From Siphonodentalium dalli (Eukaryota > Mollusca > Scaphopoda > Gadilida > Siphonodentaliidae): 64,000 nt of DNA. The notes below the pieces were generated by a model. That model did not search any database. It was not told the DNA's origin and saw nothing but the letters and a program-made list of their open reading frames with translations. Positions 55,801 to 64,000 of this stretch are shown piece after piece. The stretch is taken from positions 235,307,815 to 235,371,814 of the forward strand of contig CP136061.1 of the NCBI GenBank assembly GCA_032622095.1, read 5' to 3'. The stretch's first letter is position 1, and each line of letters begins with the position of its first letter. The position numbers and the translations under genes are program-made.

Positions 55801-58496
55801 TTCGTTCAATATGTGCATGCTTATATGTGGGGAGGGGTGTAGAGGTAGTTTTTAGTGAAATAAAGTGTTCCCTGGCGCATCCAGTGACAAAATGAGAAGC
55901 ATGAACATTCCATTTCTAATATAGAAATGAGAATCTGGTCATGACCGCGGACACTATAAAGTAACAAAGAACATTTATATACCCGTCATTTTGTGACGGG
56001 CAATCCCCTAGTACATATACATGTATATCACATAATCTGAAGGATGATTCCAACGCAAATGTCACGCTAAATATGGAGAAGTTATTGTTCCTTCTGCATA
56101 CTGCTTTAATGTTTATATAACTCTCATTTTATTTATAACCCTGACAAGAATCACACTATGTATCGGATTATGTGGGTAGATATACCAGTAGAATGTACTA
56201 ATTGTACATAGATGGAACAATTTAGGTATATATTACTCACCATTGACTGAAGCACCTGTTGGTTGTTGATGGATTCCTGCTGGAGTGTCAGCATTTTCCT
56301 TTAAAATGGAGATTATACTTAAATATTATTTTTTTGCAGACATTGTACCTCTCAGTCCTTCATTATTGAAGTATATGGGGACAATACAGAATGCAGCTGG
56401 CAAGGGCAATGCTTGTCAGAGAATATCAATGTCAGAAACTGTGTTTTTTCTCTGTTATGACTTTTTGATTTTTACAGGACTTTCATTTCTGTGGCGTAAG
56501 CAACTAATCCACCATTGCAATGTCACATTTTCTAAAATAAGTATTGTATCAACATGCTGAAAATTGCACATTGCATATTTTTTTTTGTGCATGCCATTTC
56601 CATCAAGATAGGCGATGGTGTGCAACCAATGTTGTATACTGATTTCTATCCAGATATCTTTCCTTTTATTAATGTTGTCTTTCTCACCCTTTAGTAGTAC
56701 TATTAAGAATTTCAAAACATATATATTATTCATGTGGAGTTAAGAATCATCCTAAAAATAAGGAATACCTCAGATATGTTATCCATGATCAGAATGTTGT
56801 TCTTCTGAATGAGATTGATGTACTGGCAATTCGGATTCCTTTCCATGTGCCTCAGTAATGGTACGTCTTCCAAATCCCAATCATTCAGATTCAGATGGCA
56901 GCAGAAACAGCGAACCCAGTCACCCAACCCTAAAATATATACATATTCATAACTCAATAATGTGAGCATGAATGGTATATTCATGTTGAAAGTGAAAATT
57001 TTATGTAATTCATTGATCACAACACCTAAACTCTTACTCTTGATCAATATTTTCCTTAACTTGAGCAAATACTAGTATGTATCAAGATATAGGTTTCATG
57101 CATATATTAAATTACCAGAATCTATAATATGAGAACAAAGATTTTAATTATATTTATTAAATGGTTAATCAGTGGAGACAATTGCCCTCTCTAAAAGGCC
57201 AGGAAAACTACTCTTGAAGATTGTATTCCTTACCCTCTAGCAGTTATAATGACCTGGCTATACATGTACCTAATACATGTATGGTGCAGCCACCTATAAA
57301 CTAACTTAAACACATATTATGGACTTACTTCAGTCCAACCACATCGACTGTGCCATTTCAGAGAAAACAACGTAACTATGCACAAAATAAATATTTACTA
57401 CTTTATTCAATTTATTGGGCAATGGGTATAAACAGATACTTCCACCAAAAATAGAGACTGCATGTAATTTGTTTATACACGTAAAAATTATGCTATCTTC
57501 TGCCTATTTTGATTTTATAAAAATAAATTATTTTGGCATGATTCTTTGTTATTCTGTTCTGAACACCTTGTGGAGTGTTTCACATAACTTTAATAACATC
57601 TATGATAGAAAACGCTGCATAGGGTGGTCAACTATTAAATAGAAATTCCTACCAATATAAAAGAATCCTGCCTCTGCTAGAGCAGGTGTTCCTTGGTTCA
57701 CTTTGAAGTTCTTCGGCCACATGCTAAAGGATTCAAGTCGAACATTTTCATCTCCGTATTCAGGAGAACTCATCTCAAGACTATCAACCTCATCAAATTT
57801 CAATCTTCTAGCAACTCTTGGTTTCACCTTCTTCTGATCAGCTATCTTCTTTCTTATTCTGGTTTCCACAGATATTGGTATATCACCAACATCTATTCCA
57901 GAAACAAATGAACATTCTGGAAACATTCTTTGATGCAACACTAGTGCGAGAGAACAGTCTAGCTCATCCATCTTGAGTTCTTTCTTACAAAAAGCACAGA
58001 TCAATCTGTCCTTCCCATTGTAGTAAAAACCACTTCTGGCAAAGTCTTCAACAGTTGTATAACATTCAACTGCCTTCAAATTTAAACTCTCGAATGTTTT
58101 CAGTCTTTCGGATTCAAATTTCATTTTGAAGTCTTTGCACGGAAATACTTTATCTGCACATCTAATTTGAGCAAGCAATCCTGTATTTTGTAAGCTCAAA
58201 CCATTCTTAAAGCTGGATTCGAGCTTCATGATCTGAGTGTTGTGGTTTGTTTTAGAAAATGGAATTGATTTCTCTTCACCACAAATGAATCTACATTTGG
58301 GACTAAGAATCATATGAACTTGTGATGGTGTGAAATCTGGCTCCCAATTCCTAAAACCTCCTTCGCAAGAAAAACATCTGACTTGGTCGCTGAAGCCAGC
58401 ATAGTAGAACCCTGCAGCAGCGAGTGTTGTGGCATTCTGTACTGCACCTACTGGCCACATCCTGAAGGAATTCATCCGATTAGGTAAGGACTCCAT
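40390..58496 (-). CDS. IAP gene copy 2, complete: BIR1-BIR2-BIR3-UBA-like-coiled coil-RING
   Basis: Seven coding exons (58496-57653, 56929-56769, 56298-56241, 52365-52282, 50604-50470, 49426-49256, 40823-40390) join with consistent phases and consensus GT-AG sites into a predicted 628-residue protein ending in TAG. Domains: BIR1 7-72, BIR2 131-198, BIR3 253-319, Ser-rich linker 336-383, UBA-like 384-428, coiled coil about 440-575, RING 577-615. The C-terminal order of RING then TVNVHLS matches the IAP family, whose RING dimerises and recruits ubiquitin-conjugating enzymes. Length is close to cIAPs, but a coiled coil stands where vertebrate cIAPs have a CARD. ATG at 58496 is chosen over the upstream in-frame ATG at 58520 because only the former is shared with copy 1 and the extra 8 codons overlap a possible splice acceptor. 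Likely a cytoplasmic E3 ligase in apoptosis or immune signalling. Confidence 0.93.
41117..41365. mobile_element. TTAA-type miniature element (family 1), 249 bp
   Basis: TTGACCCTTTCTATACTAAA at left; ATTCTATACTGAACAG is the minus-strand reading of the right end, which closes with TTAA. Central hairpin AGATAATAAGTTCAACAAACG against TGTTGAACTTATTATCTG. In intron 6 of IAP copy 2. Confidence 0.8.
42198..42422. mobile_element. TTAA-type miniature element (family 1), 225 bp
   Basis: TTAA at both ends; core GTTGATGAGTAGTTCCCATG, a decayed hairpin (CAGATAACAAATG / GTTGAACATATTATCT) and right end CCATTTAGTGTAGAAATGGT. Intron 6 of IAP copy 2. Confidence 0.75.
42423..43552. other. Intron 6 of IAP copy 2, unremarkable part
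   Basis: AT-rich intronic DNA; I see no repeat or coding signal. Confidence 0.5.
43553..43655. mobile_element. TTAA-type miniature element (family 2), short palindrome form
   Basis: TTAAGCCAATGCATTCTCTT at left, its reverse complement AAGAGAATGCATTGGC near the right, then GGGTAAAGGGTTAA. The CCCTTT arm is lost at left. A tight hairpin (GCGAGGCGACC ... GGTCGACTCGC). Confidence 0.7.
43847..44045. mobile_element. TTAA-type miniature element (family 1), 199 bp
   Basis: TTAACTCTTTCTATACTGAA at left and GAGTATCTAGTAAGGGTTAA at right. The preceding 43770-43846 is the right half of another decayed copy. A 19-C run lies at 43756-43772. Confidence 0.75.
44249..44384. mobile_element. TTAA-type miniature element (family 1), 136 bp deletion form
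   Basis: TTAGCCCTTTCTTTGGGATT at left and TCTAGTAAACAAAGGGTTAT at right, both TTAA copies mutated by one base. Retains GAAATATAAGCAGACGACAG and the AACTGATTATCTGAAC arm. Confidence 0.7.
44395..45570. repeat. Local direct duplication, second copy interrupted
   Basis: 44395-44770 and 44935-45570 share CTGTTATTCC, TGAGTTTAT, AGAAATCTGATTGGTTGTTA, GATATCAGCAG and CAAATGATT in order. The second copy contains an extra 330 bp (45041-45372). In intron 6 of IAP copy 2. Confidence 0.75.
45041..45372. mobile_element. hAT-like miniature element in duplicated DNA
   Basis: Ends CAGGCCTGCAGGGTTC at left and TTTGCAGGCCTG at right (10-bp inverted terminus). The paralogous site at about 44490 is empty (GGCATCTATTTATTATTCAG), so insertion followed the duplication. 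Internal TTTTTCATTCGC appears twice. The 8-bp target duplication expected for hAT is only partly recognisable. Confidence 0.6.
46011..46275. mobile_element. TTAA-type miniature element (family 2), 265 bp
   Basis: TTAACCCTTTGATGATGGGA at left, CAGTCATGAAAGGGTTAA at right. Two internal hairpins: 46052-46126 (GTGCATTCTCTTATATATGC arms) and 46155-46230. Most complete copy of the family here. Confidence 0.82.
46465..46670. mobile_element. TTAA-type miniature element (family 1), 206 bp
   Basis: TTAAACCTTTCTATACTAAA at left, TTTAGTATAGAAAGTGTTAG at right; central hairpin mostly deleted. Intron 6 of IAP copy 2. Confidence 0.78.
46782..47310 (+). repeat. 87-bp minisatellite, about six units, frame-preserving
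   Basis: Unit CCTGCATTACTTAAAGTCTT, then GAGGTCCGTAACTATTATGC and TCATGTGTTATAATACCCAC. As 87 is 29 codons, an open frame from 46772 to a TAG at 47318 reads LLKVFDAMRSVTIM and VKVNVMCYNTH in each unit. Between units changes include His/Asp, Leu/Ser and Ile/Arg substitutions. No signal peptide, splice site or promoter was found; it lies antisense in IAP copy 2 intron 6. More likely a minisatellite than a gene. Confidence 0.85.
47447..47609. repeat. Foldback element, arms about 70 bp
   Basis: GTTATCGCCTCAGTGAATTG and its right counterpart CAATTCATTGCAGCGATAAC pair, as do GAAGAGGTCAGATCGCTGGA and TCCAGCGATCTGACCTCTTC. Loop about 20 bases. Resembles a palindromic miniature element. Confidence 0.85.
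47610..48282. other. Intron 6 of IAP copy 2, unremarkable part
   Basis: No coding or repeat features visible. Confidence 0.5.
48283..48497. mobile_element. TTAA-type miniature element (family 1), 215 bp
   Basis: TTGACCCTTTCTTTTCTAAA at left; CAGTACAGAGATGGTTAA at right; internal GTATATAAGCGATGACAGA and TTGTTGAACTTATTATCTGA. Intron 6 of IAP copy 2. Confidence 0.75.
48498..49255. other. Intron 6 of IAP copy 2, near exon 6
   Basis: Unremarkable; open frames here are antisense or chance. Confidence 0.45.
49256..49426 (-). CDS. IAP copy 2 exon 6: coiled-coil start
   Basis: 171 bases, acceptor TTGTCTCCCCAG, donor A|GTAAGT. Encodes GGFFPDGKALSLTIEKNLEV then a Lys/Glu-rich heptad pattern to residue 484. 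This region of copy 1 would lie outside the window. Confidence 0.85.
50470..50604 (-). CDS. IAP copy 2 exon 5: UBA-like segment
   Basis: 135 bases, acceptor TTGCTTTGCAG, donor T|GTGAGT. SPDVINYALRKGYTTEQI resembles UBA helices 1-2 (ALxxGY loop), which in IAPs bind ubiquitin chains. The usual third helix is not evident in this exon. Confidence 0.78.
50605..52281. other. Intron 4 of IAP copy 2
   Basis: AT-rich, without the 1.9-kb TTAA-flanked element present in copy 1. No other feature recognised. Confidence 0.5.
52282..52365 (-). CDS. IAP copy 2 exon 4: Ser-rich segment
   Basis: 84 bases, acceptor TTTTTCCAG, donor G|GTAAAATG. SSESSLSISDVCESLQQHL and following residues; acidic Ser cluster could be phosphorylated (inference). 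No named domain. Confidence 0.82.
52739..52762. repeat. Poly-G tract
   Basis: A run of more than 20 G broken by one T, in intron 3 of IAP copy 2. The paralogous intron of copy 1 has a C-rich run at 6726-6739, in comparable surroundings (ACACATCACTGAGTAAAATA nearby) but opposite base identity. Confidence 0.8.
53235..53444. mobile_element. TTAA-type miniature element (family 1), 210 bp
   Basis: TTAACTCTTTTTATACTAAA at left and ATCGGAGAAAGGGTTAA at right, exact TTAA both sides. Intron 3 of IAP copy 2. Confidence 0.78.
53629..56011 (+). mobile_element. Helitron-like element, 2.4 kb, in IAP copy 2 intron 3
   Basis: 5' TCTATATATATAAAACCCGT with a GTCT microsatellite; 3' hairpin ACCCGTCATTTTGTGACGGG followed by CAATCCCCTAG. 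Flanks ATAA|TC and CTAG|TACA give the expected A|T target. Interior is non-coding for Rep/helicase. It opposes the gene's orientation. A hAT-like element is nested at 53666-54626. Confidence 0.8.
53666..54626. mobile_element. hAT-like element nested in Helitron, 961 bp
   Basis: Inverted ends CAGACCTGTTAAGTTT and AAACTTAACAGCTCTG (15 of 16 match) flanked by GTCTGTGT and GTGTGTGT, an 8-bp target duplication with one mismatch. It lies in the GTCT microsatellite of the Helitron. Contains no transposase frame, so non-autonomous. Confidence 0.8.
56241..56298 (-). CDS. IAP copy 2 exon 3: linker
   Basis: 58 bases, acceptor TTTTAAAG (weak pyrimidine tract) and strong donor G|GTGAGT. Encodes a 19-residue polar linker with QQPTG. 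Found by homology to copy 1 and matching phase. Confidence 0.8.
56769..56929 (-). CDS. IAP copy 2 exon 2: rest of BIR3
   Basis: Acceptor ATTTTAG, donor GAG|GTATTC. Completes BIR3 as GLGDWVRCFCCHLNLNDW and on, with ligands Cys289, Cys292, His309 and Cys316 in canonical spacing (x16, x6). Three residues after the zinc His stands Arg, where XIAP BIR3 has the Trp (W323) that lines the groove for IAP-binding motifs. Confidence 0.92.
57653..58496 (-). CDS. IAP copy 2 exon 1: BIR1, BIR2, start of BIR3
   Basis: 844 coding bases. Zinc ligands: Cys41, Cys44, His61, Cys68 (BIR1) and Cys167, Cys170, His188, Cys195 (BIR2). A basic linker at 213-231 (IRKKIADQKKVKPRVARR) could act in localisation or be structural only. 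Donor ATTG|GTAGGA. A 176-base stretch (57964-58139) is identical to copy 1. Confidence 0.93.
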
Positions 58497-59632
58497 CTTG
58501 GTGGAACTGCAGATAAACACCTAGAATGATAAAACTCAGGAATTTGAATAAATGTATCAAGGACTGCTTACTACATGTAGTATAAATTTATACTGAACAA
58601 TACATGGCCAATTGGATTAAATTGAATATTTGCAGTATTAAGTTATTATTGGAATCTATGTACATGTATACATCACGTATCCAAGTGACATTGCCACCTC
58701 ATATACTGTGTGCACAGTGGAGTCAGCATCTCCCCTAGTATGGTATGATGAAAGTCTGTTAGTAACAAACTGGAGGGGGGTACCGGTATCTGCATGAACA
58801 AAAGCTAAATTCAGTCGGTGAGTAAAGCTATTTATGCTCTACAAAAACAACTATCTCCTAACTGTAACATCTGAACTTGTTTACAGAAAATATTTTATAG
58901 GCCTGGAAAACATGGGAGTATATTTAGTCCATTAGATTGTCTCAACATCAAGTGAGAATCACGTAAGCATTTAGAGGATTTGGTATATATGAATATATCA
59001 GTCGTAGAAAACGGGGACAGTTAAAGTCAAGAGGAACATTAGTAACTATAGTGGAGTTGTTGTGATGGAGTTGTTATTTACATACCGGTATACAAGCACC
59101 ATTTATTTAGTAATAACAAACTGTGGTTCAAATTTGGTTTGTTAAATCAAGATTCCATCGACTATGCAAACGTATATAGACTACTTATTCGAGTACTGCC
59201 TGGTACCATGGTACTCAACACTCAGTACTGGTACTGTGAAAATTGTCCAAGTGCTGACAGTTCCGGTACAGGTACTGGTACCATTGAGAAGCCTGGACTG
59301 TGACCTGCATGACGAAGCAAGAAAGGAACTTTTCTAAAAAGTCCATAGATGCTTAAAAGATGGTCTAGGAGCTTATGGCGAAGTATGTACGCAGGATTTT
59401 CCTAATACTTCAGACATTAACATTGGCAACATAGACAATTTAGACAAAAGCATGAGAATAAATATTCAAAAGGTGGTGTACAAATATATTTCAGGCTTAA
59501 ATCTTCTGCCTTGGGAGGAATGATCAAATATAGGGTTGCCTCGGTATGGCGGCTCAGACACGGCAAGCAAAAAGTCAAATTGTCACATGTCAGATGAAAA
59601 CCACATACCTTACATTATAGCAAAATATTTGA
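58497..59632. other. 5' flank of IAP copy 2 and beyond
   Basis: Similarity with copy 1 ends near 58665. A GGTACC/GTACTG-rich palindromic patch lies at 59200-59290. No clear promoter; an untranslated exon ending near an AG acceptor about 18 bases before the ATG (ATCTGCAG) is possible. Confidence 0.4.
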
Positions 59633-60638
59633 TGTAAAATAAAACCTATCCAAACCGAACATCCTTCGGACCAGCCCTTCTGTTCGGTTTAGAGAGGTGT
59701 TCGGTTTATAGAAAATCGCAATACGATCGGAATGTATTGATGTTGTTACTAAGACTAAGAGTTGTTGAAGCACAACCGACTCAATATTGATTAGTTAAAC
59801 TATATTCAATTAATATTCCAACTAAAATATAAATAACAATATGTTACAATAGATAAAACAGGTTATAAATAAGAATTAAAAAACATGGTCTATTAAGATA
59901 TACATGTATCGATAAGATAGGAAATGTGGAAAGAATTAATTTCACTGTGATTTTTTAAAATGTTGCTAAAAATTGTTGCATCGTTCGTATTGTAGATTTG
60001 TACTATTGAATCTGCGTACCAATATAATTACCGGATTGTAACGGCAGCAGTCTGATTAGATAACTCTATGCTTATTTAACACTTTGAGTGAACAACAGTG
60101 ACTTCTCAGATAATACAGCGCTGACACTATGTTTTTGTATCAATCATTGAGCTGAATTGGACTCTTATTTTTACGACCACTGTCCAAGCTATACACTAAT
60201 TAGCTAAAAGTACATGATGGTAGCGTATTGTCACCAATAAAGTTTTAATCAACCTGTCAGGATGAATGAGCCATCAAGAAAATGACAACTCACAGTTGAA
60301 TGCATAGACCAGAAATTTTAACTTATAAAGGATACCCATTCTACACTACTAGTAGAGCCAAAACAAGCTCAGCATCAAGTACATGTATGTCAAATCTACT
60401 GCATGTGCGTTTGGATGGTATCGTTTTCCGCATTCGGATTTAGGAGGTAAAAGTTAATGTATTCGTTCACTTTTGGACTATAAAAGCCGTCCGATGTTCA
60501 GAATAGAGAGTTTCCAGTTTATAGAGTTAATTTTTAGTGAGAATGCACTTGGGTGAATTTGGGACCGGACAATTTGTTCGGTATGGAGAGTGATTTGGTT
60601 TATATAGGGTCCGGTTTGGACAGCCTCAGAGGTTTTAC
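59633..60638. mobile_element. pogo-like miniature element, about 1 kb
   Basis: Right end on the minus strand reads TA then CAGTAAAACCTCTGAGGC and TGTCCAAACCGG; left end has AAAACCTATCCAAACCGAAC. CAGTAAAACCTC with CCAAACCG is the typical terminal pattern of pogo/Tigger-type elements with TA duplication. Internal CGGTTTA(G/T)AGAG segments recur near both ends. No transposase frame. Confidence 0.6.
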
Positions 60639-60699
60639 TGTATGACCCTGTGGAGAAAATTATCTACAAATGGAATCATATGATATCTGTAGTGAGCAT

Positions 60700-62200
60700 G
60701 CTGACCAACTATGGGGATCATAGCAATTCTGCGACAGACATCATGGGCACCAAAGAAATGGCTGGAGGCGGGTCAGTCAACACAGATTGGCCGCTCATAC
60801 CTATCAGTTGATGGAATCAGATATCACACGCATGGTCGTTTCAAACGAAAAGACACCCCGAGGCAGGGACACGAACACACAGGGATAAAAGCAACGACTT
60901 TTGCAGAACCCGGCAGTATGCTCTCAAGTCAGTATGAAGACGGTATGGAGTCAGTCTTGAGTCAGTGACATGGGAGCTCAGAAACGAGCAAGAAACTCAT
61001 TCCTGCAATTGGAATGCAGAGGAAGCTGTGATGGTGAAACGACTGAACAACAGGAGACGATGGAGTAACAGAGAACAGGACGCAGCTGGAATTGGAGCAG
61101 ACAATCAAACCAGGTGACAACCTCAAGGATGCTAATTGTATATGAAAGTAAATATTGAAGTTATGCAAACCAGAATCGTCTGAAAGTTTACATGTCACAC
61201 TGTCTTGGGACAATTGGACCTTCGGAGTATTAACACTTCGGACCTTCATAGTATTTAGCCTGTGGAATATTGGACTTTCGTAGTATGGCCAGTATCATGA
61301 GTATGGGACCTTTGGCTTTGGAATATCGAACCTAACTTCCTAAGGCTTCAGAGTATTGGGTCTTCGGAGTATTGGGTCTTCGGAATAAAGGTACATAACA
61401 ATTTTAATGTGCATTAGCATGCATTGGTCCCACTACATGAATCTAATCGGCTGGAGAACATAATCTATAGCTGAATTCAGTTTCTGAGCTGGGATCTTTG
61501 AGTTTTCATATTTGCAAGACACTCACACTGCACTGTTTTTGTGTTTATTTTCTAGAAAGTTTACTGTTTCGTTCGATTGTAACAGATAATCAGAAGAAAA
61601 GGATGGGCAAAAATAATCCAGGGGTAATATGCACACATGACAATATACCTTAAATGGGTATTATATCACAGAACAACGATCTTCAATCTATTTAGAATAA
61701 CAAAATAAAAATAAACAGCGCCGGAAGACAAATAATGTTCAGGTTGCATCAAAACCTGCATCAGGAACTGGACTCGCCGGAGAACAAAATCGCCGGAACG
61801 GAATTTCGCCGAAAGTCATTTTCGACGGACTGACAGTTCCCCGGAATTTTATAATCCGGTAAACTGCTAATTAGTTATTAGAGATAAGGCTTAACATAAG
61901 TACTATGAAAACAAGCCCCTGGCTTCTATATGGAGTAAGTGATCACTAGTATAGTAATATGCTTGTCACACAGCGATGTTGGCGCTCACCATACCACATT
62001 CACAAAGGCTGCTGAAACCTCACAGAACCCAGACGATAAGATAGATATTTGTATATACCTACGAGACTACAATAAGCTTAGACTTATGGGATTGGTGTTA
62101 TTAGTTTACTTTGATTTTCACTTGTCAGCCATATCTTAACATATATTATAGCTATATATAGCCATGCATACCAATTAAATTATGCTATACTGCACAAATT
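60700..62200. other. Intergenic; degenerate TTCGGAGTATTGG repeats
   Basis: At 61210-61390 irregular copies of CTTCGGAGTATTGGGTCTT form a short degenerate repeat. The 85-codon frame at 60711-60968 has no domain or exon context I recognise. No gene called. Confidence 0.45.
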
Positions 62201-62556
62201 TAAGGGAGGACAAATTCACATTTAATATCTCATTACACTTAAGTGTAATGCAGTACGCTTAAGCCTCACTCACAACTCCATTACACTTAAGCTAATGCCA
62301 TTATGCTTAAGCGTAATAGGTTTTCATAGCCTTATTACCTTACATACAATCTAAGGTAAATATATGTCAAAAGTTACTGGCATCAGTAATTGGCTGTATC
62401 CATTCAGCTCCAGGGGAGTTTTGAGATATGGAATTTGAATTAGGATTAAGCATAATGACTTTACACTTAAGCGTAATGGAAATCTGAATTATGCTTAAGA
62501 GTAATAGCATTACGCTTACGCTTAATTGGCTATTAAATGTGAATTTGGCCTCCCAT
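62201..62556. mobile_element. Miniature relative of the 20.5-22.1 kb element
   Basis: Left GGGAGGACAAATTCACATTT and right AAATGTGAATTTGGCCTCCC share the termini of the 1.6-kb element. Interior palindromes are TTACACTTAAGTGTAA and TTACGCTTAAGCGTAA forms rather than TTGCGCTTAAGCGCAA. 356 bp, noncoding. Confidence 0.75.
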
Positions 62557-62559
62557 ACA

Positions 62560-63378
62560 AATTAGCACATGTATACCATATACGACGACTCATAACCTAT
62601 GCTGATACTTCTCGACTGGTATTCTGATACTTTCATGTTATTAAAGGGTCAAAATATTTTCCTAAAAAGCAATGTGATACATATATTTATGTACCTAATA
62701 TTGGTTACTGATCTATCTCCAACTGACCGTATCCTTTTAAGACCGAACAGTCTTCGTAATTAAACCCTTCATAAGTACTATGGAAATAAGAGGGATTTTT
62801 TTGGTCCTTCTTTCAGTATTATGCCTGGCAATGATATATTTAATTATAGAGGCTGACCAGTATTAATAATAAAATTTACTAATATCTCTGACTAACTATC
62901 TTTTAAAACTTTATTGTTTAAAACTCTTTTTGATTATACATCCAAATAGTGACCTCTATCACTCACTTACAGCTACATGTGTATATTTTATTTTCGCCCA
63001 CATTTCCATCCATTATCATATAACATTGCTCATTCAATTTGTACACATGTGACATCTTTGTATACAATTGTATAGATATTTGTGTCATTACCAATAAATA
63101 ATCTAATCTAAATAATCTAATCTATAATCCTTCCTCTCACGTGTTTATTACAATCGTTTGTGTTTTACCGACAATAGTGTTACCTGAGGTGTGTTCATTC
63201 ACCCGAAGCCAGTGGTGATCACATTTTCCCCCATCATTGGATAGAACTATGAATGTTGAGTTATGTATTTCTTGTCATAAGAATGTGATTGCGCACAATT
63301 AACGTAGGAACATGGGAAAAATGTCAGAAATGGAATCATTAATGTTGTGGTTATACTGGAAATTTTTACTACAAATAA
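62560..63378. other. Intergenic, nothing recognised
   Basis: AT-rich; no repeat or gene visible. Confidence 0.5.
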
Positions 63379-63385
63379 CGTAAAC

Positions 63386-63572
63386 CGGGGCTACTTTGAA
63401 CGAAAGAAATGAAAAAGAGGAAATTCATAAAAACTATGGCATATGCATTAGCCATAAAAACAGTGACATTTGTGCCGAAAATGAATTAATTCTGAAATTA
63501 ATAGTCAAAAAAAATTGACCAACCATATCAAAATAGGGATTACTTAATTTTAACAGCATTCAAAGTAGCCCC
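63386..63572. mobile_element. Miniature element with GGGGCTACTTTGAA termini
   Basis: Inverted ends GGGGCTACTTTGAA and TTCAAAGTAGCCCC enclose about 160 bp of AT-rich noncoding DNA. Target duplication unclear; class not assigned. Confidence 0.7.
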
Positions 63573-63734
63573 AGGCAGAGCAATTTATTGTGCACAGTTT
63601 ACCAAGTTCCCCCTAGAACATGGACTTTATATTTAATGCCATAATGCCTAGATCACAGGCTAGTTACGTTATTTGTAGAATAAATTAACTGAATCAAATA
63701 CTGAAGCAATTACAACATAGTCCATGGACTATTG

Positions 63735-63928
63735 AACGCTCCAATGAATAATCCAAAGCACTGGATTCTTAGTAAATAACTCCCGCTGGAGAACTTATGT
63801 GTTCCGTGCCTAGAGTTTGTGTCCCGTGTTATACCCAGGTGTATAGCTTTGTCCACACGGGTTAGTTGCTTTCCATTAAGGGTCCAGTCGAGTCTGTGAT
63901 CTTTGTCTCTAATGCTCTCATAATGCAT
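63735..63928 (-). pseudogene. LINE reverse transcriptase fragment at window edge
   Basis: Minus-strand frame HRLDWTLNGKQLTRVDKAIH then LGITRDTNSRHGTHKF. The order W-x-L-N-G, a hydrophobic block, LGI and R matches the region just before the segment preserved at 25606-26705 (which begins FGTHEVANERI), so both are pieces of related elements. It ends abruptly at about 63780 and may continue right of the window. Confidence 0.55.
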
Positions 63929-64000
63929 ATTTGTTCACGATGGTAATGATGGCGGTTGCTATAGGGTAAGATATCCAGCATAAATAGCAGCTCACGGAGT

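Larger units (their letters stand above)
49914..58665. repeat. Segmental duplication, upstream copy
   Basis: Co-linear with 1-10410: intronic sequence such as CAAACTGTCTGAATGGCATAA's first 20 bases, all five shared exons, and 5' flank align in order. Insertions of mobile elements account for most length differences. The left boundary in copy 1 is outside the window, so the duplicated unit may be longer and include the coiled-coil and RING exons. Confidence 0.85.

Noticed and set aside
57693-57911. Plus-strand frame of 72 codons
   Set aside because: Antisense of IAP copy 2 exon 1.
58497-58520. Upstream in-frame ATG adding eight residues to IAP copy 2
   Set aside because: Not present in copy 1, and the added segment contains a likely splice acceptor, so the conserved ATG at 58496 is preferred.
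60711-60968. 85-codon plus-strand frame
   Set aside because: No recognisable domain, no splice or promoter context, and neighbouring DNA is repetitive.
1-64000. tRNA, rRNA or other structural RNA genes
   Set aside because: I looked for paired A/B-box-like blocks and cloverleaf arms and found none convincing; hairpins present fit mobile elements better.

Overview
The window looks like a gene-poor, AT-rich, transposon-packed piece of an animal genome. A marine bivalve, or a close molluscan relative, is the best guess. Reasons: large expanded inhibitor-of-apoptosis (IAP/BIRC) genes with small exons and kilobase introns; Helitron-like elements with a GTCT-type microsatellite near the 5' end and internal minisatellite cores, as described in bivalves; and dense miniature elements flanked by TTAA. 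This assignment is an inference and no species is claimed.

Two IAP genes lie head to tail on the minus strand. The downstream gene (copy 1) occupies 557-10266. Five exons are in the window; its coiled-coil and RING exons would lie beyond the left edge. The upstream gene (copy 2) is complete at 40390-58496, with seven exons and a predicted 628-residue product: three BIR zinc domains, a short UBA-like segment, a long coiled coil and a C-terminal RING ubiquitin-ligase domain. All five shared exons have identical lengths (844, 161, 58, 84 and 135 coding bases). Every intron is phase 1 except intron 2, which is phase 0, and consensus splice sites are present. Exon 1 is much more alike between copies than exons 2-5, and includes a 176-base identical run, which suggests gene conversion. 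The duplicated segment spans at least 1-10410 and about 49914-58665.

The 30 kb between the genes, and most introns, are mobile DNA and repeats. At 12357-18367 a head-to-tail array of about nine Helitron-like units from three families abuts at CTAG|T junctions. A separate 2.4-kb Helitron with an A|T target sits in intron 3 of copy 2 and is itself split by a hAT-like element. At least fifteen TTAA-bounded miniature elements (piggyBac-like ends), a composite TTAA element at 2700-4558, a 1.6-kb TA-flanked element at 20546-22143 with a small relative at 62201-62556, foldback hairpins, a broken LINE reverse transcriptase (25606-26705) and several minisatellites fill the rest. One of these, at 46782-47310, is an 87-bp repeat that keeps an open frame.

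Apart from the two IAP genes I see only two weak hints of other coding sequence: a TATA-box plus first-exon-like stretch at 22847-23134 and an exon-like open stretch at 24820-25165. Most other open frames are read-through of repeats or antisense of the IAP and LINE exons. The IAP product would act in the cytoplasm, where the BIR domains bind caspases or signalling partners and the RING recruits E2 enzymes.
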